Of a DNA stretch of 64,000 nt, positions 36,030 through 45,527 are shown one piece after another. A program made the translations under genes and the position numbers. The DNA is from GCA-002726655 sp046582185 (GTDB taxonomy: Bacteria > Pseudomonadota > Gammaproteobacteria > Pseudomonadales > Azotimanducaceae): NCBI GenBank assembly GCA_046582185.1, contig JAYGEX010000042.1, forward strand, positions 62,001 to 126,000. The letters are read 5' to 3'. Positions within the stretch are counted from its first letter, which is position 1, and each line of letters starts with the position of its first letter. A model generated the notes under the pieces. It was not told where the DNA came from. It did no database searches and was given only the letters and a program-made list of their open reading frames with translations.

Positions 36030-36836
36030 TTGTACGAAGCACTTGATGTTGGTCGACACCATTCGAGACCGCCGTCCCTTATCCATACCTTAACGGAGTT
36101 ACCTCGAAGTTTGATCGAGATGGCTTCACTCCTTGCTGCTCTGCCTTGTCTTGCTCGATTGCCGAAAGGGGACAAACATCCCGTTCTGCTGTTGCCCGGC
36201 TTTCTGGCCAGCGACAGCTCGACACTGATGTTACGTCAGTATCTTCTATACATGGGTTATGAGCCATTGCCCTGGAACCTTGGTCGCAACAACGGTAGTT
36301 TTGAGTTGTACGAAGAGAAGCTGCTCAATCGCTTTGAAAAGTTAGCGGGTGCATATAAAGAAAAGATTTCAATTGTTGGGCAGAGTCTGGGTGGTGTATT
36401 CGCCCGGGATATCGCCCATCGATTTCCGGACGCCGTTCGGCAAGTGATCACGCTTGGCAGTCCCTTCTTATCCATAGCAGGTGGGGCTACCAATCAGTTT
36501 ATAACCAGCTTGTTTAAGCAGCAGTCCGGCATGTCCGTTGAAGAACTGGAGGAGCGGCTGGCTCAGATCGACGTCCGCAGGAGTCCTTCTGTACCGAGCA
36601 CGGCAATTTACTCCAAAGGTGATGGCGTAGTGAACTGGCGAGTATGCCGGGAAGAAGATGCTTACCAGACCGAGAGTATTGAGGTTCAGGGAAGCCATTG
36701 CGGAATGGGCTTCAATGCGATGATCTACTATATAATTCATGACCGGCTGGCGCAGGCGGAGGATCAATGGTCGAGCTTTGATCGCAATAAGCTCCGCCGA
36801 TTTACTGATCCCGCTGCATTTGCCTTTGGGTTGTAG
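36030..36836 (+). CDS. Esterase/lipase family alpha/beta hydrolase
   Basis: 268 residues if the TTG at 36030 is used; it has GAGGG 8 nt upstream. ATG at 36120 is the alternative. The core shows VLLLPGFLASDSST, the elbow IVGQSLGGVFARDIA (Ser nucleophile), a TLGSPF loop and a late His in GSHCGM. This matches triacylglycerol-lipase or PGAP1-like hydrolases. A PhaR-like box lies directly upstream and phaR directly downstream, so it could act on PHA granules or their products, but no depolymerase signature is present. Confidence 0.82.
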   Translation: MYEALDVGRHHSRPPSLIHTLTELPRSLIEMASLLAALPCLARLPKGDKHPVLLLPGFLASDSSTLMLRQYLLYMGYEPLPWNLGRNNGSFELYEEKLLNRFEKLAGAYKEKISIVGQSLGGVFARDIAHRFPDAVRQVITLGSPFLSIAGGATNQFITSLFKQQSGMSVEELEERLAQIDVRRSPSVPSTAIYSKGDGVVNWRVCREEDAYQTESIEVQGSHCGMGFNAMIYYIIHDRLAQAEDQWSSFDRNKLRRFTDPAAFAFGL

Positions 36837-36887
36837 AATTCAAACCATCATATAGTCACCAGAACAGAGGCTACAAGAGAGCGCTTC

Positions 36888-37331
36888 ATGAGAGAATTTA
36901 AGAAGTATCCCAACCGCCGGCTTTACGATATATCAGAGAGCCGTTACGTCACGGTAGAGGATTTGCGCAAACTCATTCTAAGTGGAGAATCTGTATCTGT
37001 TGTGGATTCAAAGTCTGGAAAGGATTTGACCAGGACAGTCCTGTTGCAAATTATTTCGGAGCAGGAAGGAGAGGGGCACGAACCCATCCTGACCAATAGA
37101 GTATTGGAGCAACTTGTTAAATTCTATGGAGATCCAGTGCAGGGTGTTGTTAGCCGCTACATTGAGCAAAGTATTATGACCTTCCTTGAGCATCAGGAAA
37201 AATATCGCTTGAGTGTGCAGGAGTTCTCCAGTGCCGACCCAATTAATCTTATGCGTAAGGCGCTGGAACAGAATATGGATTTCTGGAACAAAATGACCAG
37301 TACCACAATAGGTCGAAATAGAAGGGACTAA
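36888..37331 (+). CDS. phaR: Polyhydroxyalkanoate synthesis repressor PhaR
   Basis: 147 residues. The N-terminal DNA-binding domain is highly characteristic: KKYPNRRLYDISESRYVTVED, followed by VVDSKSGKDLTRTVLLQII. The C-terminal accumulation-associated part (about 65-140) is helical. PhaR binds DNA when granules are absent and moves to nascent PHA when it forms, which frees the phasin promoters. The gene lies 51 bp after the lipase gene. No phaC, phaA or phaB is in the window, so the synthase is elsewhere. Confidence 0.95.
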   Translation: MREFKKYPNRRLYDISESRYVTVEDLRKLILSGESVSVVDSKSGKDLTRTVLLQIISEQEGEGHEPILTNRVLEQLVKFYGDPVQGVVSRYIEQSIMTFLEHQEKYRLSVQEFSSADPINLMRKALEQNMDFWNKMTSTTIGRNRRD

Positions 37332-37555
37332 TATTCATAGGTTTGATAGCGATCATAAGTAAACCTTCGGAAGGCCTTCCCCCCTGAACATCTTCATTCT
37401 GAATGTGGTAGCTTCTTTAAGACAAGAATTGGTGTCTAACAAAACCAAAGTGACGTCTACAACCTTGCGATACCAAAATGACTTGTTTGGACTCAATACT
37501 CCTCGGTGAGTAGCAGAGTGAGGCACTATACTTTTTTTGGGGAGGGTGGGCGAGA

Positions 37556-39100
37556 ATGACTGACGCTTTGGCTATTGGCAAAATTGATGGCAGCGAGGTT
37601 AAACGTAAACCGTTAACCAAAGTTGTCCTTGCTTCTTATGCTGCTCCTGCAACGCCGCTCGCTCTTGTTGGACTTCCCATGGCAGTTTATCTGCCAGCAA
37701 TCTATGCCGATGCCGACGGTTTTGGATTGTCTATGGTTCTCGTCGGCCTGATCATAACGCTGTCCAGATTTACTGACGTTATTACCGATCCGATTATAGG
37801 TTTCGTTTCCGATCGACTTAAGACCAGATGGGGGCGTCGCAAACCCTTCATCCTTGTTGGTACGCCTATCTTCGCTGCTGGTATCTGGATGTTATTCGTA
37901 CCAGTGATCGACTTTGTTGATGTGAGTCTCTTTGGCTACGAATTTAATATCGGCTATCCCTATTTGTTCGTCATGGTCACCCTTACCTATTTAGGTTCAA
38001 CCATCAAAGATTTGCCTTACGTTGCCTGGGGTGCCGAGCTGTCAAGTAACTACAACGAAAGAACGCTTGTCACTTCCTGGCGAGAAGGGTTCGCAGTAAG
38101 CGGTTCGCTTATTGCAGCATTTGTACCTGCGGTTATATTGTTCTTTGGTTATACAAAACCCACCGACGCAGTTTACTTCCTGTCCATCGCTATGTGCGTC
38201 GTTATGCCTATTGTTGTTATGAATGCGCTCATCGTTGTCCCTGAATACCCCGTGATCGAGACGCGCAAGAAGATGCCGCTGAAGGAGAGCCTCAAGGTGG
38301 TCCTGCAGAACCGACCCTACGTTACCTTGATCATCATCTTCATGTTCTCAACGCTGGGCGCGGCAATGACCAATAGCCTCAGTTTCTTCTTCGTCAAACA
38401 CGTATTGCTAGCGGGTAGTTTGTACGGGCTGTATCTGGCGCCCTATTTTATTTCACAAATAGTGGCTATTCCTGTTTGGTTTGCGCTGTCCCGCAGGATT
38501 GGTAAACATCGCGCCACCATGGCTGCCATCGGCTGGTACAGTGTTTGGGCGTGCATGATTCCACTTATCGCGATTGCCCCTGATCCATGGTTTGATTCCT
38601 TTGAGATTCCGGTTCTTCTGTCCTTCCTGCCGGAGGCTCAATACACGACGGTGATCAGTCACTTCGAGGGTATAGATACCGGTAAATTCCTGTTTTTTAT
38701 CATCATAATGTGCCTCAAAGGATCCGCCATTGGCGCCTTGGCAGCATTGCCCGCAGCCATGGCTGCTGATGTGGTAGATGTGGACACCGCTAGAACGGGA
38801 CTGCAACGTGCCGGTGCCTACTTTTCGATCTGGAGTATGACGAGAAAGGCTGCGTACGCTATTGGCATCACGGTTGGACTTAGCCTTGCTGCATTTTTCG
38901 GTTTTGATTCACTGGCCGATCCGATTAAGTCTCCCAATTCTGAATCCTCGCTGCTATGGCTGGCGATACTTTATTCGGTTATCCCTGCGGTATTCAAGTT
39001 TGTAGCGATGCCGCTACTCTGGAAATATCCGCTGACTGAAGCCAAGTTGAAGGAGATTCAGGAGGAGATTAAAGCGGAGAAGGAGAAGGTGCCTGCTTAG
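37556..39100 (+). CDS. MFS transporter (GPH-like cation symporter family)
   Basis: 514 residues with twelve predicted membrane helices. The motif DRLKTRWGRRKPFILVG between helices 2 and 3, and DVITDPIIGFVSD before it, are typical of glycoside-pentoside-hexuronide type symporters. A charged C-terminal tail (EIQEEIKAEKEK) is cytoplasmic. It should import a sugar or related organic solute with Na+ or H+. GGGGAGGG precedes the ATG. Its 3' end overlaps the HAD gene by 4 bp tail to tail. Confidence 0.9.
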   Translation: MTDALAIGKIDGSEVKRKPLTKVVLASYAAPATPLALVGLPMAVYLPAIYADADGFGLSMVLVGLIITLSRFTDVITDPIIGFVSDRLKTRWGRRKPFILVGTPIFAAGIWMLFVPVIDFVDVSLFGYEFNIGYPYLFVMVTLTYLGSTIKDLPYVAWGAELSSNYNERTLVTSWREGFAVSGSLIAAFVPAVILFFGYTKPTDAVYFLSIAMCVVMPIVVMNALIVVPEYPVIETRKKMPLKESLKVVLQNRPYVTLIIIFMFSTLGAAMTNSLSFFFVKHVLLAGSLYGLYLAPYFISQIVAIPVWFALSRRIGKHRATMAAIGWYSVWACMIPLIAIAPDPWFDSFEIPVLLSFLPEAQYTTVISHFEGIDTGKFLFFIIIMCLKGSAIGALAALPAAMAADVVDVDTARTGLQRAGAYFSIWSMTRKAAYAIGITVGLSLAAFFGFDSLADPIKSPNSESSLLWLAILYSVIPAVFKFVAMPLLWKYPLTEAKLKEIQEEIKAEKEKVPA

Positions 39101-39768
39101 TTCCACCTTGCGATAAGACCGGAAAGCTCACGGTAGTCTTCTATGATGAGTTCTGCCTGGTGGAGGTCCGTTCTATCAACGTAAGGGCTGTTAATTGCCA
39201 CCACTCGCATGCCGGCCGCCACCGCCGCGCTAACACCGATTGGCGAGTCCTCGAATGCAATGCAATCTGCTGCTGAGATGCCGATTGCCTTGGCGCAGAC
39301 AAGAAAGATATCTGGTGCTGGTTTGCCCTGCTCAACTGCTTCATTGTCGCCGCAGACAATTTTGGTGAATAGAGATTGCCAGGGTTTCTTGGTTAACTTC
39401 ACATCACATAAATGTTTGTGGGAGCTTGTTGCCAGGCCGAACGGTATTCGCTTTTTTGCCAGAGCCTCAACGAAAGCCGCGGCGCCTGGAATATCTGGGG
39501 AGCTCTGGAAGAGCTTGGTGAGGTAGCCGCCCCTGATGGAGAGATAGTCTTCCACGGACATATCCAGTTCAAATTCATCAATGACTATCTGCGCACTGAT
39601 TTTTGAGTCTCGCCCCATACATCTTTTTTTCAACTGAAGGGTAAATGTGTGGTCGAATGGATCCAGCAACATCTGGGTCGCTTCGGTGTAAAGCGGCTCG
39701 GTATCCAGTAGCGTACCGTCGAGGTCGAAGATGATACCTGCTGGCCGCTCATCAAGTATATTGCTCAT
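39097..39768 (-). CDS. HAD-IA family hydrolase
   Basis: 223 residues with all HAD motifs: DLDGTLLDTE (nucleophile and acid-base Asp), a Thr/Ser motif in GLATSSHK, Lys in QGKPAPDIF and the acidic motif in AFEDSPIGV. The cap is of the beta-phosphoglucomutase or pseudouridine-phosphatase type. It should remove phosphate from a small sugar or nucleotide phosphate. It overlaps the stop of the small upstream gene by 4 bp, which suggests coupled translation. Confidence 0.93.
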   Translation of the reverse strand: MSNILDERPAGIIFDLDGTLLDTEPLYTEATQMLLDPFDHTFTLQLKKRCMGRDSKISAQIVIDEFELDMSVEDYLSIRGGYLTKLFQSSPDIPGAAAFVEALAKKRIPFGLATSSHKHLCDVKLTKKPWQSLFTKIVCGDNEAVEQGKPAPDIFLVCAKAIGISAADCIAFEDSPIGVSAAVAAGMRVVAINSPYVDRTDLHQAELIIEDYRELSGLIARWN

Positions 39769-39980
39769 AATGTGTCCAGAAATTTCTCGCCATAGGATTC
39801 AAGCACTTCATGAGCGATGATGCCATCTGAGGAATTGATCTCGTCTGCTGCCTGTTGGGCGAGGTTGATTAGCGTGAACAAAGTGAACTGGTCCATCTTA
39901 ATTTCCTGTGAACGTTCGACAACAATAAAGGTCAACAGGAAGGACAATGCATCTTCCTTGGAAAAATTGGTCTTAGACAT
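39765..39980 (-). CDS. Hypothetical protein (71 aa)
   Basis: ATG 39980 gives MSKTNFSKEDALSFLLTFIVVERSQEIKMDQF; an in-frame ATG at 40001 is possible. No good ribosome site is seen before either. The protein is helical and soluble and I know no family for it. Support comes from the 4-bp ATGA-type overlap with the HAD gene and the coding-like composition. Confidence 0.6.
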   Translation of the reverse strand: MSKTNFSKEDALSFLLTFIVVERSQEIKMDQFTLFTLINLAQQAADEINSSDGIIAHEVLESYGEKFLDTL

Positions 39981-40145
39981 GAATCGATTATACATTGGCA
40001 TGATTTAAAAATGTGTAGAACTAAATAATTGTCAGGTGACGAATTCCTTTGATTCGTCTCCGCAGGATCACTAACATACCGTGCTTGAAAATTCAGATGA
40101 AGGGACCTTGCCAGCAGAAGGCCCGGATAGCGATCAGGGAGATCC

Positions 40146-41081
40146 ATGATTGAAGTAAAGAACCTGCAAAAGAAGTTCGGCGAGCTCAAAGCAGTAGATG
40201 ACATAAGTTTCCATGTTGTTCCCGGCGAGATATTAGGCTTCCTTGGCCCTAACGGAGCCGGTAAATCTACCACCATGAAAATGATTACCGGGTTCATCGC
40301 CCCTACGGGCGGTAGTGTAAAGGTGTGGGGTAACGACGTTGGCTCGGATCCGCTGTCGGCGCAGAGGCATATTGGTTATCTGCCAGAAGGTACGCCGGCC
40401 TATGATGAAATGACGCCGAGAAGTTTTCTGAACTTTATTGCCGAGGTTCGTGGCTTTAAAAAAGATGAACGCTTGGAGCGAGTTCAGTCCGTTGCCGAGA
40501 AGATGTCTCTGCAAGATGTACTGGATCAGCGGATTGAAACACTGTCAAAAGGGTTCAAGCGCCGCGTTGGTCTGGCGCAGGCAATTATTCATGATCCGGA
40601 TGTACTCATCCTTGATGAACCTACCGATGGCCTGGATCCAAATCAGAAGCATCATGTGCGGAAAATGATTCGCGGGCTTTCAAAGGAAAAGATCGTCATC
40701 ATTTCAACTCATATTCTTGAAGAAGTGACCGCGGTATGCACAAGGGCAATTATCATCAATGATGGCAAAATTGTTTCTGATTGCACGCCGGGTGAATTAG
40801 AGGAAAAATCAAAATATCATCAAGCCGTCAGTCTTTGCTTTGAAAGCGAAGCCGATCTCGAAAGCGCAAAGGCTAAAGTCGAACAGGAGATGCTCGTTGC
40901 TGGTACAGAGCGTAGCGGGCTCGAGTTATTAGTTTTACCAGTTCACAAGGATGGCAAGCTCTTTCCAAAGCTAACGGATATGGTTAGATCCGAGAGCTGG
41001 GCGGTCACTGGCCTATTTCAGGAACGAGGCAGGCTGGATGAAGTCTTTCGCGACATTACTATGGGAGACGCCAATGAATAA
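40146..41081 (+). CDS. ABC transporter ATP-binding protein (GldA-like)
   Basis: 311 residues. Walker A GPNGAGKST, signature LSKGFKRRVGLAQ, Walker B LILDEPTDGLDP and a switch His in IISTHIL are all present. The extra C-terminal 80 residues are usual in GldA/NatA-like exporters. It energises the membrane proteins encoded downstream. The gene overlaps the permease by 8 bp. Similar operons (ABC-2 ATPase, permease, GldG-like, DUF4340) are widespread outside gliding bacteria, so gliding is not implied. Confidence 0.94.
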   Translation: MIEVKNLQKKFGELKAVDDISFHVVPGEILGFLGPNGAGKSTTMKMITGFIAPTGGSVKVWGNDVGSDPLSAQRHIGYLPEGTPAYDEMTPRSFLNFIAEVRGFKKDERLERVQSVAEKMSLQDVLDQRIETLSKGFKRRVGLAQAIIHDPDVLILDEPTDGLDPNQKHHVRKMIRGLSKEKIVIISTHILEEVTAVCTRAIIINDGKIVSDCTPGELEEKSKYHQAVSLCFESEADLESAKAKVEQEMLVAGTERSGLELLVLPVHKDGKLFPKLTDMVRSESWAVTGLFQERGRLDEVFRDITMGDANE

Positions 41082-41808
41082 TATGCTTATCATCATGAAG
41101 AGGGAATTTGGCAGCTATTTCTCAACGCCAATAGCCTATGTGTTTATCCTCATCTTTTTAATCCTCTCCGGTGTATTTACTTTTTATCTCGGTAATTTCT
41201 ACGAACGACAACAAGCAGACTTAACGCCATTTTTTAGTTTTCATCCCTGGCTCTATCTGTTCCTTGTGCCTGCTGTATCTATGCGGATGTGGGCGGAGGA
41301 GCGAAAGTCCGGAACCATTGAGCTGCTGATGACACTGCCCATTTCAACCTTTGATGCCATCATGGGCAAGTTTCTCGCAGCCTGGTTTTTTACCGGAATC
41401 GCACTGCTGCTTACCTTTCCCCTTTGGTTAACGGTTAACTATTTGGGAGAGCCAGATAATGGAGTCATTTTTGCGAGCTATCTTGGCAGTTGGCTAATGG
41501 CAGGCGGGTTTCTAGCTATTGGCGCATGGGCCTCCGCCCTGAGCAAGAGCCAGGTCATCGCGTTTATTATCAGCGGTGTGGTTTGCCTCTTGTTTATACT
41601 TGCCGGATTTCCGCTGGTATTAAATGCCTTCAAGGACTGGGTGCCGATCCTCTTTGTTGACACGATAGCAAGCTTGAGCTTTTTAACTCACTTCAGCTCT
41701 GTTTCCAAAGGTGTGCTTTCGCTTAAGGATCTTCTCTATTTCCTATCGATGATTGTGTTCTGGCTAACGCTGACAACAGTTATTGTTGAATTAAAGCAGG
41801 CAGATTAA
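41074..41808 (+). CDS. ABC-2 type permease (GldF-like)
   Basis: Start at ATG 41074 inside the end of the ATPase gene (AATGAATAA), not at the earlier in-frame codon 41038. The 244-residue protein has six membrane helices and the typical block MRMWAEERKSGTIELLMTLPIS found in GldF/NosY permeases. It forms the channel with the GldG-like subunit. The next gene starts 2 bp after the stop. Confidence 0.93.
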   Translation: MNNMLIIMKREFGSYFSTPIAYVFILIFLILSGVFTFYLGNFYERQQADLTPFFSFHPWLYLFLVPAVSMRMWAEERKSGTIELLMTLPISTFDAIMGKFLAAWFFTGIALLLTFPLWLTVNYLGEPDNGVIFASYLGSWLMAGGFLAIGAWASALSKSQVIAFIISGVVCLLFILAGFPLVLNAFKDWVPILFVDTIASLSFLTHFSSVSKGVLSLKDLLYFLSMIVFWLTLTTVIVELKQAD

Positions 41809-41810
41809 TC

Positions 41811-43667
41811 ATGGAAAAGAAACTATATACGAGGGTCGGCCTGTTGCTTATTGTTGTGGCTTTTTTGGTGTTTACGCTGCTCAATAATTCACTGTTCAGC
41901 AATATTCGGGTCGACCTGACAGAAAATAAATTGTTCACTCTGTCTGCCGGGACTGATGAAATAATCCAGTCAATTGACGAGCCAATTAATCTCTACTTCT
42001 TCTTCTCCCAGACTGCCAGTGAGGATCTAACGTCCTTGCGGGCGTACGCCAGTCGCGTTCAGGAGCTGCTAGCTGAATATGCGCTTAAGGGTGGCGACAA
42101 GATCAGTTTGGAAATAATTGATCCTGAATCGTTCTCGGAGTCCGAAGATCTTGCAGCAGAATTTGGCTTGCAGAGTGTGCCGGTTTCAGCCGCCGGGGAT
42201 GAATTGTATTTTGGTCTGGCGGGGTCCAATGCCCTGGATGACATTGCGACCATTCCGTTTTTTCAGCCGGATAAGGAAGAATTCCTTGAGTATGAAATCA
42301 GTAAATTGATCCAGGGCCTAACGGTTGCGGACAAACCGATCATAGGTTTGATCTCCAGCTTGCCGGTTCAGGGTGACATTAATATGACTACTTTCAGTAG
42401 CACACCACCCTGGATGGTAATTGCACAACTGGAAGAGCTGTTTACGATCGAGGAGATAGTTGAATCCGCCACAAGCTTGCCTGAAGAGATTAATTTGTTA
42501 TTTGTGATTCATCCTAAAAACCTGAGCGATGAATTGCTCTTCTCAATGGATCAATTCTTGATGCGCGGAGGCAAGATGTTGGCATTTGTTGACCCCCTTG
42601 CCGAGTCTGACCGCCCTGCGCAAGCTAATCCCATGATGCCTTCTCCGCCCAGTAGTCAGGCATCCGATCTGAACCGCTTAACGGCGCCATGGGGAATCAG
42701 TCTGCGGGAAAATATGATCCTGGGCGATTCACAGACTGCATTGTCGGTGGGTGGCGCAGATGGTGTTCCTGTGAGACATCTTGCGATAGTAGCCATGGTT
42801 GCCGGGAATTTGAATTCCGATGATGTAGTGACCAGTGATCTTGAGAATGTTAACTTCGCAACTGCAGGCATCATCGATGTTGCTGACGATGCTAGCGTGC
42901 AGGTTAGCCCACTGGTTAGTTCCAGTGAATATTCCATGCCGTTTGATAGTTTTCAGTTTCAGTTTCTGGGCAATCCGACAGATCTGCAAAAGTCCTTCGT
43001 GGCCACAGGAGAGAAATATCTGCTAGCGGCTCGATTGCAGGGCAATGCAAGCAGTGCATTCCCTGAAGGGCTGGCAGGGTTTGAGGGAGACCTTGTTCTG
43101 GAGACTAATGACTTGAATGTCATCTTCGTTGCCGACACGGACATATTAACGGACAGGCTCTGGGTTCAGGTACAGGATTTCTTTGGCCAGAAAATTGCAA
43201 GCCCCTGGGCTAACAATGGTGATTTTGTTGTGAACTCACTTGATAATCTCGGCGGCAGTGCTGCGTTGATCAGCATTCGAAGCAGGGGCCGTTTCACGCG
43301 ACCGTTTACGGTTGTTCAGGATCTGCAAAGGGAAGCCGAAGCGAGATATCTGGAAAGCGCCGAAGATCTTCAAGTGCAACTGGCTGAAACAGAGCGAAAA
43401 TTGAGTGAGCTTCAATCCAGCGAAGGCGCCCAAGGGTTTCTGACGCTAACCCCGGAGCAGGAGCTGGCGCTGGTTCAATTTCAGGAAGAAAAATTACGCA
43501 TTCGAAAGGAGCTGCGTCAGGTCCGTCATCAGCTTAGTCAGGACATTGAATCGCTCGGTTCAACCTTGAAGTTTCTAAATATTGCCCTGGTCCCGATTCT
43601 GCTGACTTTACTACTATTGCTGGGTAATTATTTCCGCCTGAGTCGTGCCAGAGGTATAGCTTCATGA
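41811..43667 (+). CDS. GldG-family ABC-associated membrane protein
   Basis: 618 residues: an N-terminal anchor helix (VGLLLIVVAFLVFTLL), the block RVDLTENKLFTLSAGT typical of GldG-like proteins, a long periplasmic alpha/beta region, a coiled-coil (about 510-590; many Glu/Gln/Leu) and a C-terminal membrane helix (ALVPILLTLLLLLGNYF). It probably forms the exporter complex with the ATPase and permease upstream. Substrate unknown. The stop overlaps the next start by 4 bp. Confidence 0.92.
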   Translation: MEKKLYTRVGLLLIVVAFLVFTLLNNSLFSNIRVDLTENKLFTLSAGTDEIIQSIDEPINLYFFFSQTASEDLTSLRAYASRVQELLAEYALKGGDKISLEIIDPESFSESEDLAAEFGLQSVPVSAAGDELYFGLAGSNALDDIATIPFFQPDKEEFLEYEISKLIQGLTVADKPIIGLISSLPVQGDINMTTFSSTPPWMVIAQLEELFTIEEIVESATSLPEEINLLFVIHPKNLSDELLFSMDQFLMRGGKMLAFVDPLAESDRPAQANPMMPSPPSSQASDLNRLTAPWGISLRENMILGDSQTALSVGGADGVPVRHLAIVAMVAGNLNSDDVVTSDLENVNFATAGIIDVADDASVQVSPLVSSSEYSMPFDSFQFQFLGNPTDLQKSFVATGEKYLLAARLQGNASSAFPEGLAGFEGDLVLETNDLNVIFVADTDILTDRLWVQVQDFFGQKIASPWANNGDFVVNSLDNLGGSAALISIRSRGRFTRPFTVVQDLQREAEARYLESAEDLQVQLAETERKLSELQSSEGAQGFLTLTPEQELALVQFQEEKLRIRKELRQVRHQLSQDIESLGSTLKFLNIALVPILLTLLLLLGNYFRLSRARGIAS

Positions 43668-44662
43668 AGCGAACAAATGTGTTGATGGTCGCTTTTGCAA
43701 TATTGACCATGAGTCTGATCGTTTGGCAGCGTAATACCGTCGAACAAAATGAAGGCAATGAAATATTGCTTCCAGGCCTAGGTGAAAATCTCGCTGGTCT
43801 CGAGAGATTGGAGATACGCAGTGCCGATGAAGTGGTCTCCCTCGAACTGAGGGAGGGTAAATGGTTGATATCAGAGAAGGGCGGCTATCCAGCTGACTTT
43901 TCCATGTTATCCAGGTTAAGCGATAGCCTGGTCGAGGCTCGCCTGGCAGAGAAGAAAACGGCCAGGGCTAAGAACTTCAGCCGCCTGGATGTAGATGATA
44001 TTGACGCAGCGGGGAGTGGCGCTCATCTTATTTCGGGCCTTGCCGGGGAATATTCGTTTTCTATCCTGATTGGCAAGTCGGCGGCAGGTAGAACCGGCCA
44101 ATTTGTTCGAGACCCATTGCAGCGACAGGTGTGGCTTACAGACAACAATATAGAGGTGAATAGTGCCGTGTCTGCATGGCTGGACCCGGTGATTATAAAT
44201 GTTGAGGCAAGCATGATATCGCGTGTGGAACAGATCGACAGCAGTGGGCAGTCGCAGTTTGTCATTGAACGGGAAGACGATAAGTTTTTGTTGAAGAATC
44301 TTACCGATGATCGAAAGCTGAAGTATGCGACAGTAGTCAGCGAGGTTGCCGGGTCCCTGTCTCGAGTTCGCCTTACCGATGTGCAAGTTCATGACCCGGA
44401 GCGATGGACATCCGCGACCAGGTCGATCTTTCATCTCAGTGAAAGCAAGACAATCACCGTTAGCGCAATTACATTAGATGATCAGAAGTGGCTCCATATT
44501 GAGGAGAAATCTGCGGGAGAAGATCTTGAACCGAGCGCTCTATCCCATCTGAAGAACTGGGATTATCAGGTGGCAGCTTATACCTATGATGACTTTGTGA
44601 AGCGCCGCGAAGACCTGTTGGAAAAGGAAACAACGGCGAAAGTAGAGCGCCAGGCTGATTAG
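43664..44662 (+). CDS. DUF4340 domain-containing protein
   Basis: 332 residues. It begins with a membrane anchor (VLMVAFAILTMSLIVW) and continues as a periplasmic protein with beta-repeats of the DUF4340 type (LERLEIRSADEVVSLELREGKWLI, EYSFSILIGKSAAGRTGQFVR). DUF4340 genes usually close GldA/F/G-like operons. Here it starts by an ATGA overlap with the GldG-like gene. Role in export unknown. A dispersed repeat copy follows 30 bp after the stop. Confidence 0.9.
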   Translation: MKRTNVLMVAFAILTMSLIVWQRNTVEQNEGNEILLPGLGENLAGLERLEIRSADEVVSLELREGKWLISEKGGYPADFSMLSRLSDSLVEARLAEKKTARAKNFSRLDVDDIDAAGSGAHLISGLAGEYSFSILIGKSAAGRTGQFVRDPLQRQVWLTDNNIEVNSAVSAWLDPVIINVEASMISRVEQIDSSGQSQFVIEREDDKFLLKNLTDDRKLKYATVVSEVAGSLSRVRLTDVQVHDPERWTSATRSIFHLSESKTITVSAITLDDQKWLHIEEKSAGEDLEPSALSHLKNWDYQVAAYTYDDFVKRREDLLEKETTAKVERQAD

Positions 44663-44692
44663 TGGTTTATGGCTCCTATTGCCGATATTAGA

Positions 44693-44747
44693 GAACGCCA
44701 CGGCTAAACATGCGGGCTACACCGGAATTTTGTATCAGATCAAGCTT
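44693..44747 (+). repeat. Dispersed repeat, copy 5
   Basis: GAACGCCACGGCTAAACATG, CGGGCTACACCGGAATTT, TGTATCAGATCAAGCTT. Between the DUF4340 and DUF4956 genes. Confidence 0.78.
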
Positions 44748-44843
44748 AGTTCCATCGCAAGTGATTGTCTTCCAAGTCTAACCATAAGTTAGTTTTGCGT
44801 TTTCTGTTAGTATCTATACTTTATAGACAGGAACCAATCAGCG

Positions 44844-45527
44844 TTGAGATCATTCATACCACTCCTCAGGCTATCGAGTTATTACGTGATCTTCGGGCTG
44901 CTTATTGCTGCTGTCGTCACCACTTTCCCCTGGACTCTGTCCTGGCTGCCTATCGGCGGCAGTGCTGGCATGGGAATGGATGCGAGTGAGTTCATTTCAG
45001 GTCAAGCGGTGCAAGTTAGCTGGGAGCCTCTGAACAAAGCGATGGCGCTGATCCTGAGTATGATCGGCGTGATAGTCTTGATGAAGCCTGTTACCTGGGT
45101 CTATATGGGAGCGAGGCGTCGCCGCGATAGAGAACAATCGTTTGTACTAACCCTGCTGCTTCTGCCACTTGCCGTTGCAGGCATCGTGATTGTTGTTGAG
45201 AACAGTCTGGCATTGGCTTTTAGCCTCGCCGGTATAGTTGCGGGTGTTCGCTTTAGGCTTACGCTGGACGATACACTTGATGCGATATATATTTTTATGT
45301 CGATTGGCGTTGGCCTAGCTGCAGGCATCGGCGCTCTGGAGATTGCAGCGGTGATTTCAATCTTCTTTAATCTGATTGTGATATTACTTTGGCAGACACG
45401 TTATGCGGAGAGTTCATCGGGCAACAGGTGGTTCGCCAAGACCTGGCTGAATCCTGGTGATGTTTCAGTTGAAGAAGGCGATAATGAAAAATCTCAAAAG
45501 CGTTTCGACGATAATTCTGGTCCTTAG
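44844..45527 (+). CDS. DUF4956 family membrane protein
   Basis: 227 residues from TTG 44844 (AGGAACC upstream). About four membrane helices; the family core is GARRRRDREQSFVLTLLLLPLAVAGI followed by LAFSLAGIVAGVRFR and DAIYIFMSIGVGLAAGIGAL. DUF4956 is often found beside VTC-type polyphosphate polymerase and CotH-like genes. Here it is beside a CotH-like gene and ppk1. Its C-terminus overlaps the start of the next gene by 44 bp. The role is unknown, perhaps linked to polyphosphate at the membrane. Confidence 0.85.
   Translation: MRSFIPLLRLSSYYVIFGLLIAAVVTTFPWTLSWLPIGGSAGMGMDASEFISGQAVQVSWEPLNKAMALILSMIGVIVLMKPVTWVYMGARRRRDREQSFVLTLLLLPLAVAGIVIVVENSLALAFSLAGIVAGVRFRLTLDDTLDAIYIFMSIGVGLAAGIGALEIAAVISIFFNLIVILLWQTRYAESSSGNRWFAKTWLNPGDVSVEEGDNEKSQKRFDDNSGP

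Noticed and set aside
40037..40057. Hairpin GACGAAT/ATTCGTC upstream of the ABC operon
   Set aside because: 7-bp stem without a T run; too weak to call a terminator or operator.
43916..44434. 172-codon open frame antisense to the DUF4340 gene
   Set aside because: The plus-strand frame is supported by operon overlap and family pattern.
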